A stretch of DNA of 12,786 nucleotides from Anaerolineaceae bacterium (GCA_021107195.1 JAIOTF010000408.1:1-12786); one strand, 5' to 3'; shown: positions 1 through 6,858, numbered from the stretch's first letter. Made by a program: numbers and translations. Notes: generated from the letters alone by a model not told the origin.

Positions 1-1940
1 CGGCGGAAGGTCTCGGCGCCGTCATGATTATCAAAAATGCGAATGTCGCCGGGCTCATCCTGCGGACCCAAGCGGTTAGCAAACAACACACCATCCAGCT
101 TGAACACAGCAGTTCTAAATTCTCCACTATTTGTTTTGTGGATAACCTCGGCTTCTTTGTATCTCCCATCTCCGAATGGCCCCCCGGAATGTGCATCGTA
201 CTCTAGCTGAAAAGAATCCGTCCCTTCATCGAGATACTCGATCTCAAATTGAACTTGAAGGACAGGATCGGGGATTTCAAAGAGGAAATCATTGTCAACA
301 TCAAACATGATGTAGTAGTCTTCCATGCCGTTTCCATCAATGTCTGGCAGCACCTCCCCGTTGCCAGTGCGCCAGGCAGTCTCCTGGTTTTCGCCGGCTG
401 TTACCACCTCAACGTCAACATCTTCGTTCAACCGCAGGATAAGCCCGCCATCCATATTCTCGGCATCAAATATCACTACACCCGGCTCGGTGAGAAAAGC
501 GGCTTCTTCCACCAGGTCTTCCTCTGGTTCCGGTTCCGGTTCTTCAGGCTGCGGCTTCGGGGTTGGCTCTTCTGCTGCGGCAACCTCAGCTGCCGGTGTC
601 TCGGCCACTTCGCGGCCAGGGAGAAGCTGGGTGGCCGCAAAGGCGGCCCCGCCCAACACCACCGCGCCAATCGCAATCCAGGCCCACAGGGGCATCTTCT
701 TCTTGCCTGGTTTCGGTGCAGGGGATTTTTTCTCCACCACTTTTGTGGTTTTTTGTGATGGGGGAATCCCCTCACTTTCCATGGCCACAGTGGCTTTTTC
801 CAGGTCTGGCCCTTCCATCGCAACGGTAGCCTTGTCCAGCTCCGGCTCTTCCATCGCTACGGTGGCTTTATCCAGGCCACTTTCTTCAATCTCCTCCATC
901 ACTGCGGTTGCTGCATCGCTTTCTTGCTCGGTCGCTTCGGCCGGCTCCTCTTCTTCTATGGCCACCGTTTCCGCAGCGAGGGTATTTTCTCCCGCGCCAA
1001 TCGGCGCGGCGGGTGCTATGGTGGGTGCAGAAGCTTTCTCTTTGGCGGTGGCATCCGGCACAGTCTCTGTGCTTACTGCTTCCGAGGATTCCAATGCATG
1101 CAGGGCAATGCGCAACGCCACGACCAGTTCTTCCGCCGAGGAATAGCGTCCATCCGGTGATTTGGCCAGGGCGCGGTCAATCACTTCCTGAGTGGTGGGG
1201 GGCATATCATCCACCAGGCTGCTGATAGCGGGAACAGGCGCAGTGATCTGCTTCTGTACAATGGCGATGGGGGTTCTGGCATCGTAAGGCACTTGCCCGG
1301 TGAGCATCTCAAAAGCAACGATGCCCAGGGAATAGATATCGCTTTCCTCGGTCAGTTCCTCGCCGCGCCCCTGCTCGGGGGACATGTAGGCTGGTGTGCC
1401 CAGCATGGTGCCGGTTGCGGTCAGGCGTTGGCCGCTGACGAATTTGGCGATTCCAAAATCCACCAGATAAGCTTTTCCACCCTTGTCGATCAGAATATTG
1501 GAGGGCTTCACATCCCGGTGCAGCATTCCCTGAGAATGGGCATAATCCAGCGCACCAGCAATATCGTTGATAATGGAGCCTACTTTCTTGATTGGTAAAC
1601 GTTTCCCTTCCTTGTCAAGTTCCACAAGCCGCTGGTGGAGATTGCTACCATCAATATACTCCATCACCATGAAAATGAGATCATCCTGAATATCGAAATC
1701 ATGAACCTGGACAATATTGGGGTGGCGCAAATTGGCTACAGATTTTGCTTCCCTTTTGAAGCGTTCAATAAAGCTGTTGTCCTCTGTTAGATAACCATGC
1801 AGCACTTTGATCGCTACCGGGCGGTCGAGCAGGGTATGCACCCCCAGGTAAACTTCCGCCATCCCCCCCCGCCCAATGCGTTCTGTAATGCGATACTTGC
1901 CTAACTCTCTTCCAATTAAATTAGCCAATTTAGCCTCCAT
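1..1940 (-). CDS. Membrane-anchored Ser/Thr protein kinase with ectodomain (3' end off window)
   Basis: Hanks/PknB-type receptor kinase that would phosphorylate cytoplasmic proteins on Ser/Thr. All 646 visible codons are open and the frame leaves the window. Kinase domain, about residues 16-280: Gly loop G23-R-G-G-M-A-E-V30, ATP lysine K45, catalytic HRD 141-143 in HRDVKPSN, DFG 161-163, activation-loop Thr 174/176/178, SPE 187-189. Next come an acidic juxtamembrane region with three 12-residue Thr repeats (356-391), a basic stop-transfer stretch, one membrane helix (about 417-439), a Glu/Pro linker (about 456-480) and an outside domain from about 490. That domain is not a PASTA repeat; it looks beta-rich and holds a calcium-loop-like D533-I-D-G-N-G-M-E-D541. 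Start is uncertain: ATG at 1940 has no good Shine-Dalgarno, but GGAGG at 1938-1934 lies 5 nt before TTG at 1928, giving MANLIGRELGKYRI. The kinase call is near certain; its ligand is unknown. Confidence 0.95.
   Translation of the reverse strand, partial: MEAKLANLIGRELGKYRITERIGRGGMAEVYLGVHTLLDRPVAIKVLHGYLTEDNSFIERFKREAKSVANLRHPNIVQVHDFDIQDDLIFMVMEYIDGSNLHQRLVELDKEGKRLPIKKVGSIINDIAGALDYAHSQGMLHRDVKPSNILIDKGGKAYLVDFGIAKFVSGQRLTATGTMLGTPAYMSPEQGRGEELTEESDIYSLGIVAFEMLTGQVPYDARTPIAIVQKQITAPVPAISSLVDDMPPTTQEVIDRALAKSPDGRYSSAEELVVALRIALHALESSEAVSTETVPDATAKEKASAPTIAPAAPIGAGENTLAAETVAIEEEEPAEATEQESDAATAVMEEIEESGLDKATVAMEEPELDKATVAMEGPDLEKATVAMESEGIPPSQKTTKVVEKKSPAPKPGKKKMPLWAWIAIGAVVLGGAAFAATQLLPGREVAETPAAEVAAAEEPTPKPQPEEPEPEPEEDLVEEAAFLTEPGVVIFDAENMDGGLILRLNEDVDVEVVTAGENQETAWRTGNGEVLPDIDGNGMEDYYIMFDVDNDFLFEIPDPVLQVQFEIEYLDEGTDSFQLEYDAHSGGPFGDGRYKEAEVIHKTNSGEFRTAVFKLDGVLFANRLGPQDEPGDIRIFDNHDGAETFR
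768..875 (-). repeat. Three tandem 36-bp (12-residue) repeats in the kinase juxtamembrane region
   Basis: Three in-frame units, LDKATVAMEEPE, LDKATVAMEGPD and LEKATVAMESEG, place Thr 360, 372 and 384 exactly 12 residues apart. A fourth, looser copy (AAETVAIEEEE, Thr325) lies further N-terminal. DNA copies differ at many third positions while the TVAME core is unchanged, which suggests selection on the peptide and not a recent slip. Thr in an acidic context with Met/Ile at +3 resembles FHA-domain phospho-threonine targets; that role is inference. Confidence 0.85.
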
Positions 1941-2475
1941 TGCACATAGTATGGATATTAATATGAGGCAATCCCCAACAGCAGTGGGGGTTTGCGATTT
2001 AAATTACGAGGAATTTAGGAATTTGACAACACACACGCTCATCCATTGACGCGTCCTGCTCACTCGCAAGATCAAATCGCCTAACGGATAACAATCGTGT
2101 TATGCACTACTAATAAGCTTTGAAAATCTTAAGCTATAGTAAAAACAGCCGCAACGACCGTCAGACTATCGAATTTTACAGATTTTGCACTGATCAAACG
2201 GTTGTATGAAACAAGTCTCAAACCGCCCCACAGTTCCAATTAATTATATACCTTTTTATTCCATTGCATGGTCTTTTTTTACAGCTCAAATCAATTATTG
2301 ATTGATAAATACCTGCGCTATATTTGCCTGAGTTATCTTACATGATCGGTCCCAATGAAATATCCTGAAAAATTATTAATATCAGGATGAAAGTTCGAAT
2401 CCTCCACGGGTCTCTACCCAAGTGGTTATCTCTATTATTCCCGTGTTTCAGGCGCTATTGAAGTCTTCTACAGCT
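1941..2475. other. Intergenic gap upstream of the kinase, AT-rich, several inverted repeats
   Basis: No credible gene was seen. Besides the kinase promoter it holds a 6-bp inverted repeat with a 4-nt centre (ATAACA-ATCG-TGTTAT, 2088-2103), operator-like and about 60 bp upstream of the promoter. Near the end of the preceding minus-strand gene are ATCCTGA (2362-2368) and TCAGGAT (2382-2388); the second can pair instead with ATCCT at 2399-2403. A hairpin at 2404-2425 (CCACGGGT, loop CTCT, ACCC-AA-GTGG) lies about 50 nt past the lipoprotein stop. It could be a terminator or an RNA-end structure but lacks a clear T run. Confidence 0.5.
2001..2029 (-). promoter_or_regulatory. Putative sigma-70-type promoter of the kinase gene
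   Basis: Read on the minus strand, TTGTCA (2029-2024), a 17-nt spacer and TAATTT (2006-2001) fit a housekeeping -35/-10 pair. Transcription would start near 1994, giving a leader of about 55 nt. That leader includes a small CCCC/GGGG hairpin at about 1973-1990. Confidence 0.5.
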
Positions 2476-3057
2476 TCAATCTGGAAAATCTTGCGGATAC
2501 AGCGGGGTTTCTGTAAGCGCCGGAATGGTTTCCACAAACAGTACCTGCCCATCTTTCAACCCCACGCTCAAGCCCTCCAGGTGCATCAATCGTCCTTCCT
2601 CCACCATACCTTCCATGCTGGTCAGCACAAAATCCTGGCGTCCTGTGGCAAGGACGATCTCATTGATCCCCATCCCTTGAGAAAAGATGGCTGGGGTGTA
2701 AGTGGTTGCGAACATGCCTTCCCTGTATTCCGGCTTGACGGTCTGCTCCGAAACTTTGACCCCATTCCTGAAAACCACGGTATAACCGGCAGTGTCATAC
2801 GTCCATGTTTCCTGGCGGATGGATTCACTAAAAACGATCGTGAAACGGGTGGGGCTGCCATAGAGTTGCTGGACGGTCTGCTGGTCCTGGCTATAAGCAT
2901 AGGGTTGAAGTGGAGTGCTGCCAGGAGCAGGAGCATAATTCTCGGTCAGGCCGTCCGGTAGGCTGTCCGCACTGCCCCCCATTCCGGGCAGACTGCAAGC
3001 AAAGGTAGTCAATACCAATACAGCAAGCAGGACAGACAATGTATGTTTTCTTTTCAT
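2476..3057 (-). CDS. Small predicted lipoprotein, unknown function
   Basis: A 193-residue protein that I do not recognise. A Lys/Arg-rich N-terminus and hydrophobic stretch lead to a lipobox-like TFAC, so it is probably lipid-anchored on the outer face of the membrane. The mature part has a Gly/Ser/Pro-rich spacer and then a compact domain ('LYGSPTRFTIVF...' to '...GQVLFVETIPAL') with alternating hydrophobic residues and no Cys; a small beta fold is plausible. Start: AGGAGG sits 2 nt before ATG 3060 but 5 nt before ATG 3057, so the second Met is preferred. It begins 12 nt after the stop of the upstream secreted-protein gene, and its Shine-Dalgarno lies in that gap, so the two are almost certainly cotranscribed and probably act together at the surface. 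Confidence 0.8.
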   Translation of the reverse strand: MKRKHTLSVLLAVLVLTTFACSLPGMGGSADSLPDGLTENYAPAPGSTPLQPYAYSQDQQTVQQLYGSPTRFTIVFSESIRQETWTYDTAGYTVVFRNGVKVSEQTVKPEYREGMFATTYTPAIFSQGMGINEIVLATGRQDFVLTSMEGMVEEGRLMHLEGLSVGLKDGQVLFVETIPALTETPLYPQDFPD

Positions 3058-3069
3058 CATTCCCTCCTC

Positions 3070-4452
3070 TTATTGCCTTATATGAGTAAGGATGGCATCG
3101 GATGGCCACTCTCCCCCTGTAGCAACAAAATGCAGGACAAATCCATCTGCAGTAAATGTTACTGTTGAAACACCACCATCCTCAGCTATCAGTTGATACT
3201 GGTTCATGCCAATGCAGGGAACAACCACACTCTCACCATCTGCAGTAATACCAGTTACCGTCCCGGACGAAAAACTGATATCGAGTGAAATCATATCAAC
3301 GCCAGAATCATCGCACGAACCACCCCCAAATATACCGCTGCAAGTTTGTTCATATGTATGTTTACCCACATTCGCCGCCTCTTCCGGCGTCAGATTTGAG
3401 GAGCTCTCAACAACAACTTCACCGCATTTGCCGTTCGGGCTGGAGACGTTGCTGTTCGGGCTGAGGGTGACTGAGACCGCCCTCTCAGGAATATCACTGG
3501 ATTTGATGGTCAATGTCACCGGCCCGGTTGATTTATGATGATAGTCAAAATACCCGTCCTCGTTATAGTCTTCGTCCAATTCCCAATAATAGCAGAAGGT
3601 GTACGTGCCCAGAGGCAAATCCAGATAACCGCTGGGGTTACTTTCCTGAAAGACAACTGTGGAAGCCGTCGATTTGGCCGGGCTGTACCCGGGAGCAGGC
3701 AAATAGGATTCCACCACCACCGTGACCGGTTCAAAGCCATTATTGCTGAAACGCAAGGGTTTTAATAGCGTTTCATTATTCCCTTCACCGGGTTGTTGAA
3801 CACTCGGTCCAGGCGCAGAAATGGGGGCGGTTGAGTTTGTAATCGCAGGCACATCGTAGTTCCAGGCCGTGCTGTTGGATATCACCGGGGCCAAAGCAGG
3901 CTTCACTTCAATGGTATGAATATCCAGTACGGCGTTAACCTGCGCCTCAAAATCAGTTCTGATCTGCGAATTCATCGTGTCAATATAATCCGGAGGCGGG
4001 TTATCATTCCCGCTCACAATGGGCAGAAGCGGAACTGCGGGCTCAAGGTCTTCATCGGGGTCTTTGCCGCCGCCAAAAAGCAGCTCCATCATTTTGACCG
4101 GCCATCTCCTGGCCTCAGTGTTTGCGCGGATTTTACCTTGAATTTTTCTGACCAGCCCATCTCTCTGCTGATGAAGCCATTGTACTTCCTGATCTCCAGA
4201 AGCCAAAACACTATCCCGAACAACGGCTATGCGGACGGAATAGTAGAAATCAACAAACCCTTTCAATGCACCCAGATCACTGTTTTCATCTTTGCCTTCC
4301 ATCATGTTATGGCTGACAGCCGCCATCACCAGTGCATTGACAAATTCATCATCCAGCGGTTGGGTGTCGTCACTTTGTGCCTGTACAAATACCGTCGGTA
4401 TACAGATTAATAGAACAAGCAGGGCGATCAACAATCGTTTGCGAACTTTCAT
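3070..4452 (-). CDS. Secreted multidomain protein of unknown function
   Basis: A 460-residue protein, unrecognised. A Sec signal peptide (basic MKVRKR, hydrophobic core, likely cleavage after VQA at residue 25) sends it outside. The mature part begins with a mainly helical region (about 30-160) containing an Arg/Lys/Gln-rich stretch, then a Pro/Asn/Ser/Thr-rich linker. After that comes a beta-like domain with 'GYLDLPLGTYTFCYYW', a turn typical of prealbumin-like or carboxypeptidase-regulatory folds. Directly after is D-Y-N-E-D-G-Y-F-D (about 293-301), matching the calcium-loop pattern DxNxDGxxD. A C-terminal domain (about 340-460) has several Cys that could form disulfides. Start ATG 4452 follows GGAGG by 4 nt. 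It is the first gene of the two-gene unit with the downstream lipoprotein. An extracellular matrix or binding role is only a guess. Confidence 0.8.
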   Translation of the reverse strand: MKVRKRLLIALLVLLICIPTVFVQAQSDDTQPLDDEFVNALVMAAVSHNMMEGKDENSDLGALKGFVDFYYSVRIAVVRDSVLASGDQEVQWLHQQRDGLVRKIQGKIRANTEARRWPVKMMELLFGGGKDPDEDLEPAVPLLPIVSGNDNPPPDYIDTMNSQIRTDFEAQVNAVLDIHTIEVKPALAPVISNSTAWNYDVPAITNSTAPISAPGPSVQQPGEGNNETLLKPLRFSNNGFEPVTVVVESYLPAPGYSPAKSTASTVVFQESNPSGYLDLPLGTYTFCYYWELDEDYNEDGYFDYHHKSTGPVTLTIKSSDIPERAVSVTLSPNSNVSSPNGKCGEVVVESSSNLTPEEAANVGKHTYEQTCSGIFGGGSCDDSGVDMISLDISFSSGTVTGITADGESVVVPCIGMNQYQLIAEDGGVSTVTFTADGFVLHFVATGGEWPSDAILTHIRQ

Positions 4453-4488
4453 TTTTCCTCCACTTCTGATTGGCGTTGATTTTCTATT

Positions 4489-4494
4489 ATTATA
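4489..4494 (-). promoter_or_regulatory. Likely -10 box of the secreted-protein/lipoprotein unit
   Basis: A perfect TATAAT on the minus strand, 37 nt upstream of the ATG at 4452. No good -35 hexamer is present at 16-18 nt, so an activator may be needed or the match may be chance. Confidence 0.4.
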
Positions 4495-4581
4495 GTCTCG
4501 ATTTTGGATAGGCGGTCCGTTCAGACAATGGCTGTATAAGCACCTTCACCCCCTGGGGGGAAGTCTTTCGAATCCTGTATG

Positions 4582-4610
4582 AACCACTTTAATTCCAATT
4601 CCTCGTGGTT
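4582..4610. promoter_or_regulatory. Inverted repeat in the divergent intergenic region
   Basis: AACCAC (4582-4587) and GTGGTT (4605-4610) are perfect inverted arms 17 nt apart, between the divergent genes starting at 4452 and 4725. They could be an operator or a weak hairpin. A C5-T-G6 near-palindrome also lies at about 4549-4560. Confidence 0.3.
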
Positions 4611-4724
4611 TACGATTTTCTGAAAAGATTGGCCCGTTTTTTTTGCACCACTGACACATAAGAAGTGATAAAATCCTACTACTGCGATAATTGCCTGGCA
4701 TTCAAACAACAAAGGCCTAAAGAC

Positions 4725-5327
4725 ATGTCAGACCTCTACTATATTTTGGGTATGATCAGCAGGGGAGAAGCCCACGCCGCCAGCGTGGAACTGACCCGCT
4801 TGCTGCAAAGCGAACCGCAAAACGTGCAGGCCTGGTCATTGATGGCCCTGGCAGTCGAATCCCCTCAAAAGAAGATTGATTGTTACCGGCGTATTTTACA
4901 GATTGACCCCGCCAACAGCAATGCCCTGACCCAGCTCAAGGCTCTCGGCGCCGCCCCGGAAGCATCTGTAAACACCCCCAAAACACCTCCGCCGCCCGAA
5001 CAACCGCCGGCGCCAAAGCCGGTCACCGGTTCGCTCCTGGTCAATGAAAATGAAGTGCGCTTGCTGCTCGTGGCCGGTGAGCTGCACGACCTCTTCAATG
5101 GCGAGCTGAACCTGCGCGTCGATCAGGTCCATCTAAACCCCGAAGACCAGATGCCTGCCTCAATTGACTTCCGTCTGCTCTCGCCGGACAAGGACATCAA
5201 GGAATACAGGAACGTCCTGCCCGGGTCACTTCTGGAATATCAAGGCAGGCATCGCTACAAGATCGCCATTGCCAGGAATCCCACGCCCAACAAACTGCTC
5301 GCCATGCGCATCCGGCGCATCGTGTGA
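4725..5327 (+). CDS. TPR-module protein with proline linker and C-terminal domain
   Basis: A 200-residue cytoplasmic protein with no signal peptide or membrane helix. Residues 1-75 form about two tetratricopeptide-like helical hairpins ('L..G......LL...P.N..AW.LMA', then 'C...IL.IDP.N..AL..L'), a protein-interaction scaffold. A Pro-rich linker follows (about 83-98) and then a roughly 100-residue domain of alternating beta/charged pattern that I do not recognise. The open frame extends upstream to 4665, but the TPR alignment starts at ATG 4725, which follows a weak AGG; the longer version would add residues unlike the family. The N-terminal module matches that of the protein at 9514-10497 at Gly, Pro-x-Asn, Ala-Trp, Lys-Lys and Cys positions, so the two are related. 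No clear terminator follows. Function unknown beyond probable protein binding. Confidence 0.8.
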   Translation: MSDLYYILGMISRGEAHAASVELTRLLQSEPQNVQAWSLMALAVESPQKKIDCYRRILQIDPANSNALTQLKALGAAPEASVNTPKTPPPPEQPPAPKPVTGSLLVNENEVRLLLVAGELHDLFNGELNLRVDQVHLNPEDQMPASIDFRLLSPDKDIKEYRNVLPGSLLEYQGRHRYKIAIARNPTPNKLLAMRIRRIV

Positions 5328-5369
5328 ACCAGCTTACCCTTTGATATTTTCCAGCCATTCAAAAAACCA

Positions 5370-5383
5370 CCCAACCGGTCAGT
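5370..5383. promoter_or_regulatory. Site resembling the TetR operator of this window
   Basis: CCCAACCGGTCAGT matches 12 of 14 positions of the palindrome in front of the TetR operon (ACCAACCGGTCGGT, read on its coding strand). It lies about 190 bp upstream of the cysteine-pair gene at 5576. Its own symmetry is weaker than that of the main operator. A chance match is possible. Confidence 0.3.
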
Positions 5384-5421
5384 AGGCAAAACCACCTGCC
5401 TTACGTAGAATTGTTATTATT

Positions 5422-5445
5422 GTAGCAACGACTTCAGTCGTTACC
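5422..5445. repeat. Dispersed palindromic repeat, copy 1
   Basis: AACGACTTCAGTCGTT (5427-5442) is a perfect 7-bp stem with a TC centre, flanked by GTAG-C and AC-C. A second copy in reverse orientation is at 10725-10748. The two differ at one stem pair by a compensatory G-C to C-G swap. Confidence 0.65.
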
Positions 5446-5575
5446 CCTGAAACCTCCTCCCTGGAAAGGTTGGATTTATCATCCGGCCAGACAGCAAACC
5501 AGACAATCCATACAGGGGGTTCGCCCGACTTACTCGCCCTTTTCAAGGTTGAATACAAACGCCACAAGGATAGCG

Positions 5576-6277
5576 ATGACAGATCAAACAGATTTTGAAC
5601 GCTACTGGCTCACCAAATTCGGGGACTGCATCGAAGTCACCGGCGGCCCGGCAGTCCGGCAGCAGATCATGCAGGGCAGTCAGACCTTGTCCGATGATGC
5701 AACTCGCCAAGAGGTCATCGCCTGGACGCAGGGTTCCATGCAGCGCCTGGAAACCCTGCTGGACGAAGACCAGCAAAAACAGGTCATGACCGGCTGCGCC
5801 TGCCAGTACCCCAAAAGCGCGCTGCACGAGATGCGCCAGACCTACGCCGAAACCAGCGACATCCGCCTGGTGCATCAGATGCTTCTTGACCAGTTCAGAT
5901 CCTTCCTCAAACACACTCTGGAATTGCCCGCAGAAATGATCGCCGAGATCCTCGGACGCGGTTGGGGCGCCGCTGGCATCCTGGAAGAAGAACGCATCAT
6001 CGCCACCAAGATACCCAAGAGCAGCTACCTGCGCCAATATATGCAGGAAACCGACCCTGGCAAGAAGCGAGCCCTTTACTGCCACTGCCCGCGCATTCGC
6101 GATGTGCTCAAAAGCGGTGAAAGCCTTTCCACCACATACTGTTATTGCGGCGCAGGCTTTTATAAAGGCCTGTGGGAAGAGATCCTCCAGCAGCCACTGG
6201 AAGTGGAACTGCTGCAGAGCGTGCTTAAAGGCGACGAAGTCTGCCAGGTAGCGGTACACCTTCCTGAAAAGGTATAA
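5576..6277 (+). CDS. Cysteine-pair protein, DUF6144 / ATC-hydrolase-like
   Basis: A 233-residue soluble protein with no signal peptide or membrane helix. It has eight Cys, six of them in three CxC pairs: C74-A-C76, C169-H-C171-P and C189-Y-C191-G, plus C18 and C223. The end (YCYCGAGFYKGLWEEIL...VLKGDEVCQVAVHLP) resembles the C-terminal part of the DUF6144 and L-2-amino-thiazoline-4-carboxylate hydrolase-like families, where 'C.CG..Y...WE..L..P..VE...S.L.GD..C.F.I' is typical. This is from memory, so the family name is tentative. The paired Cys suggest metal binding or redox chemistry. Start ATG 5576 has AAGGA 5 nt upstream; the frame also opens at TTG 5549, which has no comparable site. It stands alone and converges on the next minus-strand gene. 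Confidence 0.85.
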   Translation: MTDQTDFERYWLTKFGDCIEVTGGPAVRQQIMQGSQTLSDDATRQEVIAWTQGSMQRLETLLDEDQQKQVMTGCACQYPKSALHEMRQTYAETSDIRLVHQMLLDQFRSFLKHTLELPAEMIAEILGRGWGAAGILEEERIIATKIPKSSYLRQYMQETDPGKKRALYCHCPRIRDVLKSGESLSTTYCYCGAGFYKGLWEEILQQPLEVELLQSVLKGDEVCQVAVHLPEKV

Positions 6278-6320
6278 ATCGCTGTGCTGCTGTTCGAAAT
6301 CATCCCGCTTTAATAGAAAA

Positions 6321-6343
6321 CCGCCGGTCACAATGACCGGCGG
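6321..6343 (-). terminator. Intrinsic terminator between convergent genes
   Basis: A perfect 10-bp GC-rich stem (CCGCCGGTCA, loop CAA, TGACCGGCGG) lies between the stops at 6277 and 6371. Read on the minus strand it is followed at once by TTTT, so it best serves the membrane-protein gene. It could also stop plus-strand transcripts. Confidence 0.8.
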
Positions 6344-6370
6344 CACACGATTTAATGAATGCGCCAAAAA

Positions 6371-6739
6371 CTAGCGTCTCGCCGGACCCACATAATCCGG
6401 CTCGCCAAAAGCCAGCATCGGGAAGAAAATAAAACTCAAAAAGAACAACCCGGCTGCGAACCCGATTCCCCTGTCAAACGCCACTGCCAGGTCCATACAG
6501 ACCATGAAATAGATGACCAAATTGACCAGCGGGATCATCATCAACAGCACCCACCACGCCGGTCGTCCGGCAATGCGCAGCAGCACCACAATGTTATAGA
6601 TCGGAACAATGCTGGCCCAACCGGGCTGTCCGGCACGGACATATATCGTCCACATCACCATGATTGACATCACCGCAACGATCAACTCCACCGCCAGTAA
6701 CAAAACCGTGATCAGCGGATCTTGTTGTGCATACTCCAT
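6371..6739 (-). CDS. DUF5684-like small integral membrane protein
   Basis: A 122-residue protein, nearly all membrane. Four hydrophobic segments lie at about 10-32, 43-57, 61-82 and 91-109, with short polar loops and an Arg-ended tail. The patterns 'AGQPGWASIVPIYNIVVLLRIAGRPAWWVLLM.IPLVN' and 'DLA.AFDRGIGFAAGLFFLSFIFFPMLAFG' are typical of the DUF5684 family, often misnamed signal peptidase I in databases; no protease Ser/Lys dyad is seen. The biochemical role of the family is not known to me. ATG 6739 follows AGGAGG by 6 nt. It is a single-gene unit, closed by the terminator at 6321-6343 and divergent from the rhodanese gene. Confidence 0.88.
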   Translation of the reverse strand: MEYAQQDPLITVLLLAVELIVAVMSIMVMWTIYVRAGQPGWASIVPIYNIVVLLRIAGRPAWWVLLMMIPLVNLVIYFMVCMDLAVAFDRGIGFAAGLFFLSFIFFPMLAFGEPDYVGPARR

Positions 6740-6835
6740 CGGTTCCTCCTAACAGTCAAAACAAAAACTAAAAGAACATGTTAATGCGCGCAAAGCCACA
6801 ATAATCTTCCCTTATTCATATTCTATCAGAAGCTA

Positions 6836-6858
6836 TACAAAAAGTTGTGCTTTTTGTA
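6836..6858. promoter_or_regulatory. Perfect 9-bp inverted repeat, operator or hairpin
   Basis: TACAAAAAG and CTTTTTGTA flank a TTGTG centre; GC bases two positions further out may extend the symmetry. It lies about 100 bp upstream of the DUF5684-like gene and 145 bp upstream of the rhodanese promoter. It could be a regulator site or an AT-rich terminator-like hairpin. Confidence 0.45.

Noticed and set aside
325..1146. A 273-codon plus-strand open frame rich in Ser/Ala.
   Set aside because: It is antisense to the kinase linker and repeat region; the minus-strand frame encodes a clear kinase, membrane helix and ectodomain.
2391..2411. GTTCGAATCCTCCACGGG resembles the T-loop and 3' end of a tRNA gene, perhaps a remnant or attachment site.
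   Set aside because: The T-stem arms do not pair, no cloverleaf could be built from the preceding 70 bases, and no integrase or direct repeat was seen.
2422..2961. A 179-codon plus-strand frame opposite the small lipoprotein gene.
   Set aside because: The minus-strand frame has a signal peptide, lipobox, strong Shine-Dalgarno and operon spacing; the antisense frame has none.
4521..4712. A 63-codon minus-strand frame in the divergent intergenic region.
   Set aside because: No ribosome site, no family-like composition, and it overlaps the promoter region of the 4725 gene.
5543..6367. A 274-codon minus-strand open frame across the cysteine-pair gene.
   Set aside because: The plus-strand frame has conserved Cys pairs, a ribosome site and family-like ending; the antisense product has no recognisable features and runs across the terminator.
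6371..6739. Signal peptidase I, a common database name for proteins like this one.
   Set aside because: No catalytic Ser/Lys dyad or periplasmic domain is present; the protein is almost entirely membrane segments.
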